Of a DNA stretch of 64,000 bases, positions 1-11,864 are shown one piece after another. The notes under the pieces were generated by a model, which worked only from the letters and a program-made list of their open reading frames with translations, was not told the origin of the DNA and did not search any database. Position numbers and translations under genes: made by a program. The DNA is from Dasypus novemcinctus (taxonomy: Eukaryota; Chordata; Mammalia; Cingulata; Dasypodidae): contig NC_080696.1 of assembly GCF_030445035.2 (NCBI RefSeq), positions 27,727,661-27,791,660 of the forward strand, written 5' to 3'. How positions within the stretch are numbered: position 1 is the first letter of the stretch; every line of letters starts with the position of its first letter.

Positions 1-812
1 AGTTTAGCTGGATAGAGTATTCTTGGTTGGAAATTTTTTCCTTTTAGTACCTTGACTATATCATACCACTGCCTTCTTGCCTCCATGGTTTCAGATGAGA
101 AATCAGCACTTAATCTTATGGAGCCTCCCTTGTATTTGATGGTTTTCTTTTCTCTTGCTGCTTTTAGAATCTTCTCTTTGTCTTGAGCTTTGGATAATTT
201 GACAAGTATATGTCTTGGGGTGGGCCTGTTGGGGTTTATGATGTTTGGGGTGCCTTGTCCTTCCAAGACATATACATCCACCTCTCAGTAGATTTGGGAA
301 GTTTTCAGCCATTATTTCCTGCAACACCCCTTCTGTCCCCTTTTCCTTCTCTTCTCCTTCTGGGATGACTATAATACATATGTTTGTGCATTTTGCATTG
401 TCATTCAGGTCCCTAAGTCCTAGCAGGATTTTTCCTATTTTTTTATCTCTCAATTCTACTATCTGTTTGATTTCAGATATACTGTCTTCCATGTCGCTAA
501 TTCTCTCCTCTGCCTCTTCTAATCTGCTGCTATTTGCTGAGAGTGTATTTTTGATTTCTTGACCTGTGGTGTTCATTCCCATTATATCTGTTATTTTTTT
601 GCATATGTGTGCAATTTCCTCTCCAAGTATTTTCTTCATATTGTTATATTCCTCCTTTACTTCATTAACTTGGTCTCTAATATATGTTTTGAGATCTTTA
701 ATTACTTGTCCGATATTCTGCTCCCCTTCCTGGTTTTTAGTTTGTTCATTGGATTCAGCCATGTTTCCTGATTATTGGTTTGGTTTGTAGTTTTTTGTTG
801 CTGTCTGGTCAT
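1..812 (-). pseudogene. L1 ORF1 (RNA-binding protein) of copy A, frameshifted and truncated by the window edge
   Basis: ORF1p is the trimeric RNA-binding chaperone of the L1 particle. The start equivalent to the intact copy at 46601 is the ATG at 812 (MTRQQQ). A one-base loss near 765 (CAGGAAACATGG instead of CAGGAAAACATGG) breaks the frame before the internal MAESN methionine at 762. From there an open stretch runs through the coiled-coil region (EEAERISDMEDSISEIKQ) and the RRM start (CTNICIIVIPEGEE). A second frameshift occurs near 285, just after the NFPNLL motif, so the C-terminal domain is read out of frame. It cannot make a normal protein. Confidence 0.85.
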
Positions 813-1854
813 CCTTTTATCTTGATGGGTTTAATCAGTTCCTTAGCTTCTTTGTCTAGTCTTGGGGATTAATTAGCTGTTGTTCTTGCATAAGTGTTAT
901 GTCTTCTCTTTGTCACTTTGTTCTTCTTACTCTGATTTCTTGTTCCAAGCTAAGTTCACTTTGAAGGAAAATATTAGGGCCAGAAAAAGGAAATTGTGTA
1001 AGAAAAGAAAATATGTAAAGTAGTATTGGTAATGACTGTTAACAGAGCAACAATGTGAGATCTGGGAGAATGGATATTAGACTCATATAAGTTGTGTAGA
1101 GTTATAGAAGTAAGTAGAGTATCTATAATGAGATAGTCAACTGAATATGGGGAGGAACATAGTGTGAATTAAAAAGACAGTGTTTTCATGAGAGAGGGAA
1201 AGAAAAAAGAAAGGCAATAATATCAAGAGTGGATAAAAGAAAGAAAACAGAACAAAGGTATTAGCAAATTAAAAGTCAGACAATTTGGGGGCCAAAGAAA
1301 GGGAGGTGGAATGTAAGAGAGACAGTAGATGATGGAGGATATCAAGATGTGGGGGAAAGGGGATAGTGTAGGTGGCCAAAATCAATTCACACAGAAACAA
1401 GGAATTGGAGGATGAGGAAACACATCAAATGTGAGGCACTCCCTGCAACACCTATTGTATAAATAAAATAAAACAAAATAAGAAGAAAAAAAGGTAGTTA
1501 GCAAAGAAATGAGAGGAAACAAGGAAGAAAACGAAAAGAAGAAAGAAAAAAATACCTAAATAAATGAAAAAGGACCTTGGGGAATACAGTGGGAGAGAAG
1601 ACCAGGAGATAATACAATATTAGCTACCTACACAAAAAAAAAAAAAAAAGAGAGAGAGAGAGAGAAAGAAAAAAAACACACAAACGCCAAGGGGTAGGAC
1701 AATCAAGGGCCTCAGATGGACCTCAGGGCATGGTGGATTCAGGGATGGGAAGTCTGTGATATTGCAGACTCAAGAAGTGTGAGTCTCTGGCATGTGGGCC
1801 ACCAGGATTTAGGGGACACAGACCTGGAAACCATGCATTCGGTCAGTGGGGAGC

Positions 1855-2370
1855 CTGGGGGCACTGCAGTGCAACACAGCCTTCAGGGATTCCCACAGTT
1901 GGGCACCAGCCCTAGAGGGAGGGGTCACACCCGAAAGCTCTGACCTCTGCGTCAGAAACCCAAAAGTCCACCTCTCACAAGAGTCTCTTCTGTCACTGTC
2001 TCACCAAATCGACTTCCAGATACCTCCCGCCCTGCAAGGTCCCCAAAACAGCCTGCTGGGGGTCTCCGCTGTACTTGCAAGAATCTCCTCCATCACTGTC
2101 TCACCAAATCAACTTCCAGACACCTCCCACCCTGCAAGCCCCCAAATAGCCTGCTCAGGGCTTGGGAACTCCCCAGTGCAGCAAAGCCTCCAGGAATTGG
2201 CACTGCCGGGCTGCCAGCCCCAGGGGGATGCATCCCACTCGCAACCCTGATCTCTGTGAAAGAGACCCAAAATTCTACCTTTTACAAGAATCTTCTCTGT
2301 CACTGTCCCACTAAATCGACGTCCAGACACCTCCTGTCCTGCAAACATCCAAAACAGCCCAGTCCAGCAG
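1855..2370 (-). repeat. tandemly repeated unit of about 307 bp in the 5' UTR of L1 copy A
   Basis: The motif with core 'tcactgtctcaccaaatc' occurs at about 1981-2060, 2081-2160 and 2288-2367. The sequence before the first copy (about 1855-1980) reappears before the third (2161-2287), so the larger unit repeats at an offset of 307 bp with a shorter partial copy between. The other L1 5' UTRs here show one copy of the core (near 7140 and 47740). The arrangement resembles the repeated promoter monomers of rodent L1s, but promoter activity is inference. Confidence 0.65.
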
Positions 2371-2450
2371 GATTCCAACCCGACTCTGCCGCTTCTTTGC
2401 AGGAGAGATTATAAGGTGCACTCACTCAGATGCCATCTTGCCCCGCCCCC

Positions 2451-4266
2451 ATCTCTTCACTTGTGATTGGTTTGTTGAGATCATCAATTTCTGCTTTTGT
2501 CAATGTTGGCTGCTTATGTGTTTCTAGGAATTTGTCCATTTCCTTTAAATTATCCTTCTTGTTGTCATATAGTATTTCAAAATATCCTCTTATGACACTC
2601 TATTTCTGTGGGTCACTGGTGTTATTCCCTTTCTCATTTCTTTTTTTGTGTATTTGCATCTTCTCTCTATTTTTCTTTTTTAGTCTAGACAAGCATTTTT
2701 CTATTTTATTGAAATTCTCAAAGAACCACCTCTTTGTTTTGTTTATTTTTTCAAGTGTTTTATATTATTTTCTATTTTATTTACTTTTGCTCTGATATTT
2801 GTTATTTCTTTCTTTCTACTTCTTTTGGGTTTAGTTTTTTTTGTTTTTGTTTTTGTTTTTTTTTTACTAATTCCTCCAAGTGGGAAGTTAGGTGTTTGAT
2901 TTTAGCTCCTTCTTCTTTTTTGATGTTTGAACTTATGACTAAGAATGTCCCTCTCATTACAGCTTTTGGTACATCCATTAAATTTTGATAGGTTGTGCTG
3001 TCATTTTCATTAGTTTCAAGATAGTTACTGATTTCTTTAGAAATTTCCTCCTTGAGCCACTGTTTGTCTAAGAGTGTGTTGCTTAACTTCCACATCTTGG
3101 TGCTAAATCTGAGTCTCTGGCACTTGCAGATTTCCAGCTTCATTCCACTGTGGTCAGAGAAATTATTTTGCATGATTTCAATCTTTTTGAATTGAAAATT
3201 TCTCTGTGTTCTAGCATGTTGTCTATCTTGTAGAATGATCCATGTGCATTTTAGAAGATAGTATATCCTGCTGTATTTGGGTGTAATGTTCTTTATATGT
3301 CTATTAGGTCCCGCTCCTTTAATATATTGTTCAAAATCTTTCTTTCTTTTTTGATTCTCTGTTGAGATCTTCTGTCCAGTGGTGGTAGTGGTGTATTAAA
3401 GTCCCCCACTATAATGGTAGAGGCATCTATTCCTTCACTTATTTTTTTCAAGTGTTTGCCTCATGTATTTGAGGCACCCAGGTTAGAAACATAAATGCTT
3501 ATGATTGTTCTTTCTTCTTGAAAGATTACACCTTTTGTGAATTTGTAGTGTCCATTTTGTCTTTCACAATAGTTTTACATTTAGGGGTGACAGACTTGGC
3601 CCAGGGGTTAGGGGGTCTGTCTACCACATGGGAGGTCCACAGTTCAAACCTGGGCTTCCTTGACCCACATGGAGTTGGCCCATGTGCAGTGCTGATGCGC
3701 TCAAGGAGTGCCGTGCCATGCAGGGGTGTCCCCCGCGTAGGGGACCCCCATGCGCAAAGAGTGTGCCCTGTAAGGAGAGCCTTCCAGTGTGAAAGAAAGT
3801 GCAGCCTGCCCAGGAATGGTGCTGCACACACGGAAAGCTGACACAAGATGATGCAATAAAGAGAGAGACATTTTCCCGTGCCGCTGGCAACAACAGAAGC
3901 AAACAAAGAAGAAGACACAGCAAATAGGCACAGAGAACAGACAACTAGGGTGGGGGGTGTGTGAAGGGGAGAGAAATAAATAAATAAATAAATATTTTTT
4001 TAAAGTTTTGCATTTAAAGTATATTTTCTCTGATATTAGTATAGCTACTGCTACCCTTTCTTGGTTATTGTTTTCTTTTAAGATTTTTTTCCAGTCCTTC
4101 ACATTCAATCTCCTTGAATCCCTGAGTCTAAGGTGTGATTCTTGTAGACATCGTATAGATGGGTCATATTTCCTAAACCATTCTGCCAATTTATGTCTCT
4201 TGACTGGTGAGTTTAATCCATAATATACAGTGTTATGACTCTCAAGGAATTACTTACTTTAGCCAT
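2451..4266 (-). pseudogene. L1 ORF2 N-terminal part (endonuclease to RT start) of copy B, decayed
   Basis: ORF2p supplies the endonuclease and reverse transcriptase of L1. The start codon equivalent to that of the full-length copy is at 4266. The open stretch at 2802-3173 keeps the endonuclease C-terminal part (FSDHSGMKLEICK, with the SDH catalytic motif), and 4189 downward keeps MAEWFRKYDPSIRCLQESHLR, in which the catalytic Glu region is readable. Stops and frameshifts separate these pieces, a SINE splits the gene at 3584-4003, and the copy A insertion at 2450 removes the rest. Not functional. Confidence 0.8.
3584..4003 (+). mobile_element. DAS-type tRNA-derived SINE in L1 copy B
   Basis: The head reads 'cagacttggcccaggggtta', the B-box-like 'ggttcaaacc' region appears as 'agttcaaacc', and the body runs to an AAATAAATAAAT tail. 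It is flanked by a 13 bp target-site duplication with one mismatch: agttttacattta (3571-3583) and agttttgcattta (4004-4016). The site lies in the ORF2 endonuclease region of copy B, so the SINE is younger than that L1. The family is known from armadillos. Confidence 0.92.
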
Positions 4267-4411
4267 ATTTTCTTTGGACTTGTGTATGTCATATGTTGTT
4301 TTAATTTTTCCTTTTGTCTTACACTCTCCTCCACCTCTGTCTTTCCTGTGTTTTTCTTTCAACCTGCTAAACTCTTTTTATTATTTCTTGAAGGGTAGGT
4401 TTCTTATTGGC

Positions 4412-5277
4412 TTAATCTCTTAATTTGTGTTTATTAGTGAATATTTTGAACCCCCCATCATTTTTGAATGCCATCTTTTCTGGATAGAGTTTTCTTGGCT
4501 CTAATGTTTTTTCTTTTAGTGCTTTGATTATATCATACCACTGCCTTCTTGCCTCCATGATTTCAGTTGAGAAATCAGCACCTAATCTTATTGAGCTTCC
4601 CTTGTATGTGATGGTTCTCTTTTCTCTTGCTGCCTTTAGTATATTTTCTTTGTCTTGAGCATTGGATAATTTGACAAGTATATGTCTTTGGGTAGGCCTG
4701 TTGGGATTTATACTGTTTGGGGTGCATTTTGCTTCCTGGACATGTACATCCATCTCTTTCAATAGGTTAAGGAATTTTTCAGCCATTATTGTCTCCAACA
4801 CACCTTCTGTCCCCTTTACCTTCTCTTCAACTTCTGGGATTCCTATAATGTATGTTTGTGCATTTTGTGATGTCATTCAAATCCCTAAATCCCTGCTGAA
4901 TGTTTTCAATCTATCTATCAGTTCTAATACCTGTTTGAGTTCAGATATACTGTCTTCCACATCACTAATTCTTTCCTCTACCACTTCAAATATGCTATAT
5001 TTACTGAGAGTGTATTTTTGATTTCTTGGATTGTGCTATTCATCACCATCATATCTGTTATCTTTTTGTGTATGTTTACAAGATCTTCAGTATGTTTTCC
5101 AAATGTTTTCTTAATATCCTTAACCTCTTACCTCACTTCATTAAGTTGGTCCATGATATTTGTTTGGAAAGCTTTCAATGTCCTGCTCCTCTTACTGGTT
5201 TTTAGTTTGTTCCTTGAATTGAGCCACATCTTCATGATTATTGGTGTGGTTTGTAGTTTTTTTTGCTATCTGGTCAT
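4412..5277 (-). pseudogene. L1 ORF1 of copy B, decayed
   Basis: The C-terminal half is open at 4412-4876 and shows TYIIGIPEVEEKVKGTEGV (RRM region) followed by the CTD motif [18 protein letters not shown]. The N-terminal coiled-coil half (4877-5277, ATG position 5277 by comparison with the intact copy) is broken by stops and indels. ORF1p would form RNA-binding trimers. The pattern is an old inactive copy. Confidence 0.8.
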
Positions 5278-7324
5278 CATTTTATCTTGAAGGGTTTTGT
5301 CAGTTGTTGAACTTCTTCCTCTAACCTTGGGTTTTATTTAGGTGCATTAAATTTTCTCTTTGAAACTTTGTTCTTCTTATTCTATTTCCTTGTTTTTGTC
5401 TAGTTTCCCTTGAAGGAAAATATTATGACCAGGGAAAACAAAAGAGTTAAGAAAAGAAAAAGTGTAATTGTAGTACGATAGTAAATGTTAGCAGAACTAT
5501 ATAAGACCTAGGAGAATGAATATTAAACTCAAGTAAGCAGTGTAAAGTTATAGGAATTAAAAAGTGGAATACCTACAATGAAATAGGAAACTGAATAAGA
5601 GAAGAATATAGTATAAATTAACAGTCCAGTTTGATCAGGAGAGAGAAAGAGAAAAGAAAGGACAATAACAACATAAAGAGTTAATAAAAGATAGAAAACA
5701 GAATAGAAGTATTAGAAATAAAAAGCTAGAAAAATCAGGGGGTATACAAAGAGAGGTGTAATGTAAGAACAACAACAGAAGGTGGAATATATAAAGAAGT
5801 ATGAAGGAAAAGAGATAACATTGGTAGACAAAATCAGCATACACAGACAACTGGAAATTGAGAAGGAAAGGAAACAAGAAACAAGCCAGCAGCACCTAAT
5901 AGAAAAAAAAAGGTGGTGGGGGGGGGGGGTAAAGAAGAATGAAAGACAAGAAAACAACAGCAACAATAAACTGACAAGCCCTCTAGCATGGAATCGCCCA
6001 AATAGTAAGTAAAATCAGACTTTCATCTTCTGCCCCTGTGGACCTTGTTAGGCCCCTGGTATTTATCAATCAATTACCCTTCAGCTTTCTCACTGAAGAT
6101 TTTGAAGTGGGTTTTAGCGGGTAAACTAAGTTAAATTATGTAACAAAAGTAATTTTTTTTAAGGGAAAATGAGACCCATGGGAAACTAATACAAGGATAA
6201 TGTTTATGTTTTCTCTGTTTCAAAGTATCAGCTAGATGTTTAATATCCCAAAGAGTCAATACTCCCAAAGGAGCCAGAAACTAAGCCAGAGACCTTGTAC
6301 TTTCAAGACTGAAACCCCCACTGAGCCAAACCCACTTTACAGGTCAACCTGATCTTCAAGATAAGTCCCCTTCCCATGGCAGGATCAACTCTTTGCAACT
6401 GAAATAAACTGATTAGAAATCTGTCCTTCACCCTTTCTCCCTTTCTCACTTCCCTCTCTCCCAGGGCAGTAGGAAGCCTATGTGAGAGCTCCCTTCCAAG
6501 ATTCTAATGGGACCCTGGTGAACTGACTCACCACAGAAAATAATGACTCTCAGTCTCTTTGAAAGAGAGCACCCACACCTTGCTGGGAACCCTAAATATG
6601 CTCTTGGAATCCTACCAAAACTTTCCTACTGCTCCCTTCCCTTAGGTGTGTTGTACAGGACTCAATAATTGCCTGACTCCACCTTCTCCCAGACCAATTT
6701 TCCCTATCCCGTGGTGGTTTCACAAATCGGGCTGCCTCAGCAGATTCACCTCTCATATCTTTCTAGTTTTTCCTCAAGCCAGGTGGTATGCACCTCAAAG
6801 CTCAAAAAGCAGGGTCTGGACAGCTGAATCTGCACTTGTCATATCCCTCTGCACCCTTCACCAGAACCCACCCACTCACAGGGTTTGTTCAAGACTGGCA
6901 GGGTTCAGCGAATGCTGGGGTTTGGGGTTTGAGGAACACTGGGTTCAGGGAATGTGGCTTTGGTGAATGCAGGGTTCAGAGAACATGGGATCAGGCATCA
7001 CAGGTTTGGGGAATGCTGCTGTGTGACTGGTGGGGTTCCAGTAATGCCATGGCTACTTGCCCTAAGGCAGGGTTTAGCTTTCCCACAGCTGCAGGCACAA
7101 ATCCCAGAAACTGGCAGTTTTACCTTGAGTAATCACTCCTTTTGTCACACTCTCTCCAGATCGATGTTCAGATGCCTCCTGTTTTGTGGGTTCCCAAAAC
7201 AGCTCACTCAGGCAGGATTTTGTCCCCACTCAGCTGTTTATTTTTGTAGAAGAGGTGATGTGGGTACACTTATTCTGATGCCATCTTGCCCTGCCTCCTG
7301 ATCCTTATTTCTATGATGAATTGG

Positions 7325-7480
7325 GAAGAACACTTGTCTTGAGATTAAACAACTGAGTCCAGGATTTGACTCAGATTAGTGACTTTAAGAAAGATACTTA
7401 ATTGCTTTAATCTCACTTTCCTTAAATATCAACTGGGGATTAACTGCCATCCTAGGTGAGTCAATTGGGAGAATGTAATA
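7325..7480 (+). repeat. MIR-like SINE fossil, weak
   Basis: The stretch follows the MIR layout: a gap-rich 'agtccaggatttgactcaga' block, then 'agatacttaattgctttaat' and 'tcactttccttaaatatcaa', matching the part of MIR around 'gttacttaacctctctgtgcctcagtttcctcatctgtaaaa'-like sequence only loosely. Identification is by memory of the consensus. Confidence 0.4.
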
Positions 7481-7761
7481 CTAATAAATTTTCTTATAAA
7501 GAAATATTTGAGGTCATGGGTCATGTATTACCCATTTGGAAATATTTCAGTAACCCTGGCACAAATAGCTACTCATGATCTCAAAAAATAAATGAATATA
7601 TATTGTTTGAAAGAAGTTTGTTATGATGTTCTTAAAATGAAAATATGGCACTGCATTTACCATCAAATATTTTAAATGAGGTGATAATTCAATATCATCT
7701 GAAAAATTGCATTTATGATGAAGGTAAGAAAAATCTTCCACCTTTGCTTCTCCAATATAGC

Positions 7762-7893
7762 AGGGTTTCTCAGCATGGGCACTATTGACATTTTGGACAA
7801 GACAATTATTGCTGTGGGGTTATGACCTGTGCGTGTAGGATGTTTGGGAGCATCTACAGTCTCTATCCACTCAATGTCAGCACCACCCCTTAA
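7762..7893 (+). mobile_element. MER5A-type hAT DNA transposon fossil
   Basis: The text 'gggcactattgacattttgg' followed by 'gctgtggggttatgacctgt' and 'gtaggatgtttgggagcatc' matches my memory of the MER5A consensus, a non-autonomous hAT-Charlie element of placental mammals. The terminal inverted repeat is incomplete, and the element ends where an unrelated sequence starts at about 7894. Confidence 0.7.
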
Positions 7894-8540
7894 ACAGTTT
7901 TATTGAGATATATTCATGTACAATATGATCTATCCAAAGTGTATGATCAATGTCTTTTTTTTTAGCTGTTAAAAAGTCCTTTATTGTAAAATTGTAAAGT
8001 AAATAGAAAAATAGATTGAAAAAATTACAAATTTTAAATGAGAATACAAGACCAGGTTACATTTAATGTAATTATAAACTGTAGAAGCATAACAACAAAC
8101 ATTTATAAATGTAAATATAATTCAAATACAATAGAAATTAATGGTAACTTAATTCTAAATTTTGTGTTACAGCTCTAACTATTTGACATAATAATCTCTA
8201 AGAATGAAATAAATAATTGGTTTAGTTATTTAACTTCCATTTAGGCCATAATTTTTTCTGGAATGAATTACAGCAGATAATGATTTGCCAATTCATAATT
8301 TATGAGGCAGAAAAATTCAAAATCTTGTTCAACAGTAGTCATGTTAAATCATTAAAGAGTATAAGAAAGGTCTAAAGAAAAATGAAATATCCAAAAATAC
8401 ATCTCTTCTCCAATCCTCCTCAATTAAACGCAAGTGTTCATCTTGTATGAGAAAAATTGTAGAATAATAATCATAGGAAAAATTTGCTAGTTGCATTGAG
8501 GAATTATTGCTCATATACTATAATGTTGTTATTTTACATA
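7894..8540. other. AT-rich sequence, no gene; possible old LINE 3' end
   Basis: The start ('tttattgagatatattcatg') resembles the antisense 3' end common to old mammalian L1 elements. The rest is AT-rich with short open frames only. I see no gene, RNA or clear boundary. Confidence 0.4.
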
Positions 8541-10495
8541 TTTCTGGTCTGCTCTAGCTCTTTTTTGGCTGCAATTTGCATGGCATACCTTTCTCCAAAC
8601 TTTCACTTTTAACCTGATTGTGCCTGTTATGTCTGAGGTGGGTCTCTTATAGCCAACATATAGACAGCTCATATTTTCTTATCCATTCCATCAGTCTATG
8701 TCTTTTGATTGACTAGTTCAATCAATTAACATTCAGTGTTACTACTGCAAAAGCATGATTTACTTCAAGCATTTTGTTCTTCAGCTGTCTGTTGTCATGT
8801 CCTTCTATTGTCAGCCTTCTTATCCTTAATTTATCCTTCTTAATAATCTTCATTTTTAAACTCTTTTCCAATTCTCTCTTGTTTATTCCTTTCAGGTTGA
8901 ATAATCCCCTTTAGTATTTCTTGCAAATCTGGACTTTGGTAAAATATTCTATCAGGTTTTTTTTGTGCAAAGATTTTGATCTAACCCTCATTTTTAAAAG
9001 GCAATTTTGCCAGATACAGAATTCTTGGCTGACGGTTTTTCTTTTCCAGTACCTTAAATACCTCATATTACTTTATTCTCTCCTCCATGGTTTCTGATGA
9101 AGGTCTGCACTTAATCTTATCCAATTTTCTTTGCATGTGATGCTTAGCTTTTCTCTTGCTGCTCTTTATCTCTGATATTTGTCATTCTGAATAGTAGGTG
9201 TCTTGGGATAGGTCTATTGATGTTTACTCTGTTTGGGGTGCATTTTCCTTCCTGTATATTGGTATTTATGTCTTTCATAAGGGCTGGGAAAGTTTCATTC
9301 AGTATTTCCTCAAACACATTTTTTGCCCCTTTTCCATTCTCTTCAACTTCTGGGGCACCAATAATGTAAATATTTGTGCATTTCATGTCGCCATTCACTT
9401 CCCTGAGCCTGTTCCATTTTCCCATTCTCTTCTCTTTCTGTTCTCCTGTCTTTTCCAGTTCAGATGTTCTGTCTTCAAAATCACTAATTCTGTCTTCAAG
9501 CAATTCAAATCTGCTCTTATGTGCCTCTAATGTATTTTTAATTTCATCCGTCATGTCTTTCATTCCCATAATGCCTGTTACTTTTTTTTCAGGCCTTCAA
9601 ATGTTCCTTTATGTTCTCCTAGTGTCTTTCTGATGTACTTTATTTCTTTAAAGTCTTTGAAGTGGTTTGTGAGAATTGTGTGATTATCATTGATTAACTG
9701 CATTAAATCTTGTATCTCTTCAGGATAATTGGCTTGTTCTTTTGGCTGGGCCACCTTTTCTTATTTCCTAGTACAGCTCATAAATTTTTGCTGATGTCTA
9801 TGCATCTGAATATGTTGGTAAATTTACTCTGATGGCAAATTTCTCTCTCTTGCCTATTGTGCTTTTTTCCCACAGCTATTCTTTGATATTTAGTTCAACT
9901 TATTTTCAGTCTTTAAAATTGCCCTGCTTAATTTTTAAAAATTGGGCCAGGGACTCCCTAGAGAGGCACAGATTTTCTCCCAGGGGTTGCTTACAGAGTG
10001 CAGTTTTTGCCCATGCAATTTCCAGAATAAGCAGCAAATGGAGCTAGTGAGTGCACCTTTCAACAGAGGTGTTTGAGTCTCAGTTTTTCTGTGCTCCTGT
10101 GTTAAATCTCTGATCAGAGATTCAAAACTGGCTTTGCTATCTGAATTCAATGAAGAAAGACATCCCTCCCTTTTCCGTTTTTTCCCTTGAAAAAACTGAC
10201 AGGGAGGAAGATGTCCATTCCCTCCAATTGGCTGCAGAGAGCCAGGTGTTTTACCCCAGCTTAACATCTTTGGTAGGGGGAGGGGAGCCCTTCTTGCCAA
10301 CACAGGGGCTTCGTAACTCACATTTGTCCTTTCAGCTTCTTCGTCTCTTTCCCTCATCCACCTTGGAGTTGCGCAGCAATGTCCTGGTCTGCTGACTCCC
10401 AAAGCATTGTCCCTCAGACAACTTTTGCTTCTTTCTCCATTGTTTTAGTGAGAGCATTCAGCTATGCCTGTTAGTTGTCGCCATCTTACCACAGT
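8541..10495 (-). mobile_element. LINE-1 copy C, 5' part (ORF2 start, ORF1, 5' UTR), divergent subfamily
   Basis: Reading on the minus strand, the 5' end is near 10495 ('gccatcttaccacagtc' on the plus strand). The 5' UTR covers about 9760-10490, ORF1 about 8890-9750, and the beginning of ORF2 about 8541-8740; the ORF2 endonuclease text 'gtgggtctcttatagccaac' corresponds to 45412-45435 of the full-length copy. ORF1 differs more from the other copies here than they differ from each other, so it is an older or separate subfamily. The 3' part is absent. Confidence 0.75.
8890..9750 (-). pseudogene. L1 ORF1 of copy C, decayed
   Basis: The longest open part (9144-9569) starts MGMKDMTDEIKNTLEAHKSR, has an acidic coiled-coil-like segment (ELLEDRISDFEDRTSELEK), the RRM motif CTNIYIIGAPEVEENGKG and the CTD motif NRVNINRPIPRHLLFRM. 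These correspond in order to the intact ORF1p at 45630-46601. The remaining N- and C-terminal parts are out of frame. ORF1p binds L1 RNA as a trimer; this copy is inactive. Confidence 0.75.
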
Positions 10496-11330
10496 CCTAC
10501 TGTAATTGTTCTGATTTATAATATTTCATTTTAATACTTTCTTTTAGCATTTGTCTCCCTGATTTTATTATGTATATGTACTTGCATGTTGCCCTAGTCT
10601 TCCATTAAAACTCTTAATATATTAACCATAATTATTTCATATTCTTGGTGTGATAACTCTAAAATCTCTGCCATTTCTGAATCTGGTTCTGATGCTTACC
10701 CTGCCTCTTCCACCTGTTTTTTGTCTTTTACAATGCATTAAAATTCCATAAGAAAACCTTTACAATATATACTGATAATATACCAGGTAAAAGGGAATGA
10801 CTGAGGTACATAGGCCTTTAGTGTGTACTTTTATGTTAATCTGCCTAAAAGTTAGGCTGTTTTTACTGTTTACTTCAGTTGTAGGTATCTGAGACTGAAA
10901 TTTCTTCTGGTGTTGTTCTCGTCTCCCTGGTGTCTTTCGGTTTTCTTTCTGCGATTCTCCTTCTTAAATAAGATCTGAGACTTGCATTTCTTTCCATTGT
11001 AATCCTCTGTTGTTATTACTGTTGTGTTAAGGTGTAGGAGAAGGGAAGGAAATCATTTATATCCCTATGATTTGGTCTCAGTCTTTTAACAAGACTGTGC
11101 CTTGGAAAGTGATCTTCACAGGTATTGTACAGCTTTTTTTATGTTATAGGTAAGACAAGAATGCTGAAATGAGTTGTAACTGGATATTTCTCTTCTCATT
11201 CCTTATACATTAGAGTGGGCTGGATATCTGTATTGCCTTTCCTAAGGTTGGAAGGTTCTGGTAAAATCTAATTTTACTGGACTCTGGTAAAATTGTTTAT
11301 TGTGAGGGCACTCCTTTGATAAAGAGAACA
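10496..11330. mobile_element. probable old L1 5'-UTR-type fossil
   Basis: Blocks such as 'aatctctgccatttctgaat' and 'ccaggtaaaagggaatgact' with 'taggcctttagtgtg' match, as I recall, a widespread old mammalian L1 5' region. There are no coding remains. The class is a memory-based call. Confidence 0.35.
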
Positions 11331-11864
11331 GAATGCTCTGACTATTATTTTTAAATGTTTACTTTTTTCTTCCCCCTGTTAGAAGTAAAAGGGAGTTCTC
11401 TCTCGTCTTCACAGTAACAAATTGTCTAGGTCCTTAGAGGCAAAAATCAGGAAAGTGTTACTCTCTGCTTCTTTCACACACACACACACAAACCACAGCA
11501 ATAAGAGGGCCTGATATGTAAGGAGCTTAGAAGTCATCAGCCCCTGTCTTAATAACAACAAGAACAACAAAAAATAGGTTGAGTGAAGTGAAAAATGAAA
11601 AAAAGATTTTAAAAACAAATGAACAATCTTCCTAGATCCAGCAGAAATTTAGTTTATAGAAAAAACTACTGCCTTGAAAAGATAGAAGAGTTGGCTATAG
11701 AGAACCAAAGTCTGCCTATAGAAAAAGCTTAGGGAAAAAAAAATTCACCACTTGGATCAGTATTGTTAGGAATGCTTGAACTCTAATTGAAAAATTGCTG
11801 CAAGTTCAGTTTTGACTAGCTTGAGAATTAAAGACTCCGGTGGACTCAGGTTTTTTGTTGTTTT
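11331..11864. other. no gene; short (CA)n and poly-A-rich sequence
   Basis: A short CA repeat lies at about 11476-11492 and an A/AAC-rich stretch near 11555-11610. No open frame or repeat family is recognisable here. Confidence 0.5.

Larger units (their letters stand above)
1..2450 (-). mobile_element. LINE-1 copy A, 5' part (ORF1 and 5' UTR), cut by the window start
   Basis: The L1 reads right to left. Its 5' end is at about 2450, where the minus strand opens with a G-rich start followed by GGGGCAAGATGG. The 5' UTR covers about 813-2450 and ORF1 lies below 812; the rest is outside the window. The ORF1 and 5' UTR sequence is very close, by eye, to the full-length L1 at 39-48 kb (compare 1-100 with 45785-45880), so this is a fairly young copy. 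It sits inside an older L1, because sequence right of 2450 resumes in ORF2 of that element. The target-site duplication cannot be tested as the 3' end is missing. Confidence 0.9.
2451..7300 (-). mobile_element. LINE-1 copy B, older, 5' half (ORF2 start, ORF1, 5' UTR)
   Basis: This minus-strand L1 has its 5' end at about 7300 (minus strand GCAGGGCAAGATGGCATCA). Its 5' UTR is about 5278-7300, ORF1 about 4412-5277 and the first part of ORF2 about 2451-4266. The 3' part must lie left of the window because copy A is inserted at 2450 inside ORF2. A SINE interrupts ORF2 at 3584-4003. It has many more stops and indels than copy A, in agreement with the nesting order. A poly-G run sits at about 5917-5928. 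Confidence 0.85.

Noticed and set aside
3518-3944. Overlapping open frames of 107-130 aa on both strands
   Set aside because: They lie within the SINE at 3584-4003; SINE bodies are GC-rich and stop-poor. The same applies to 15449-15990, 34981-35566 and 50943-51325.
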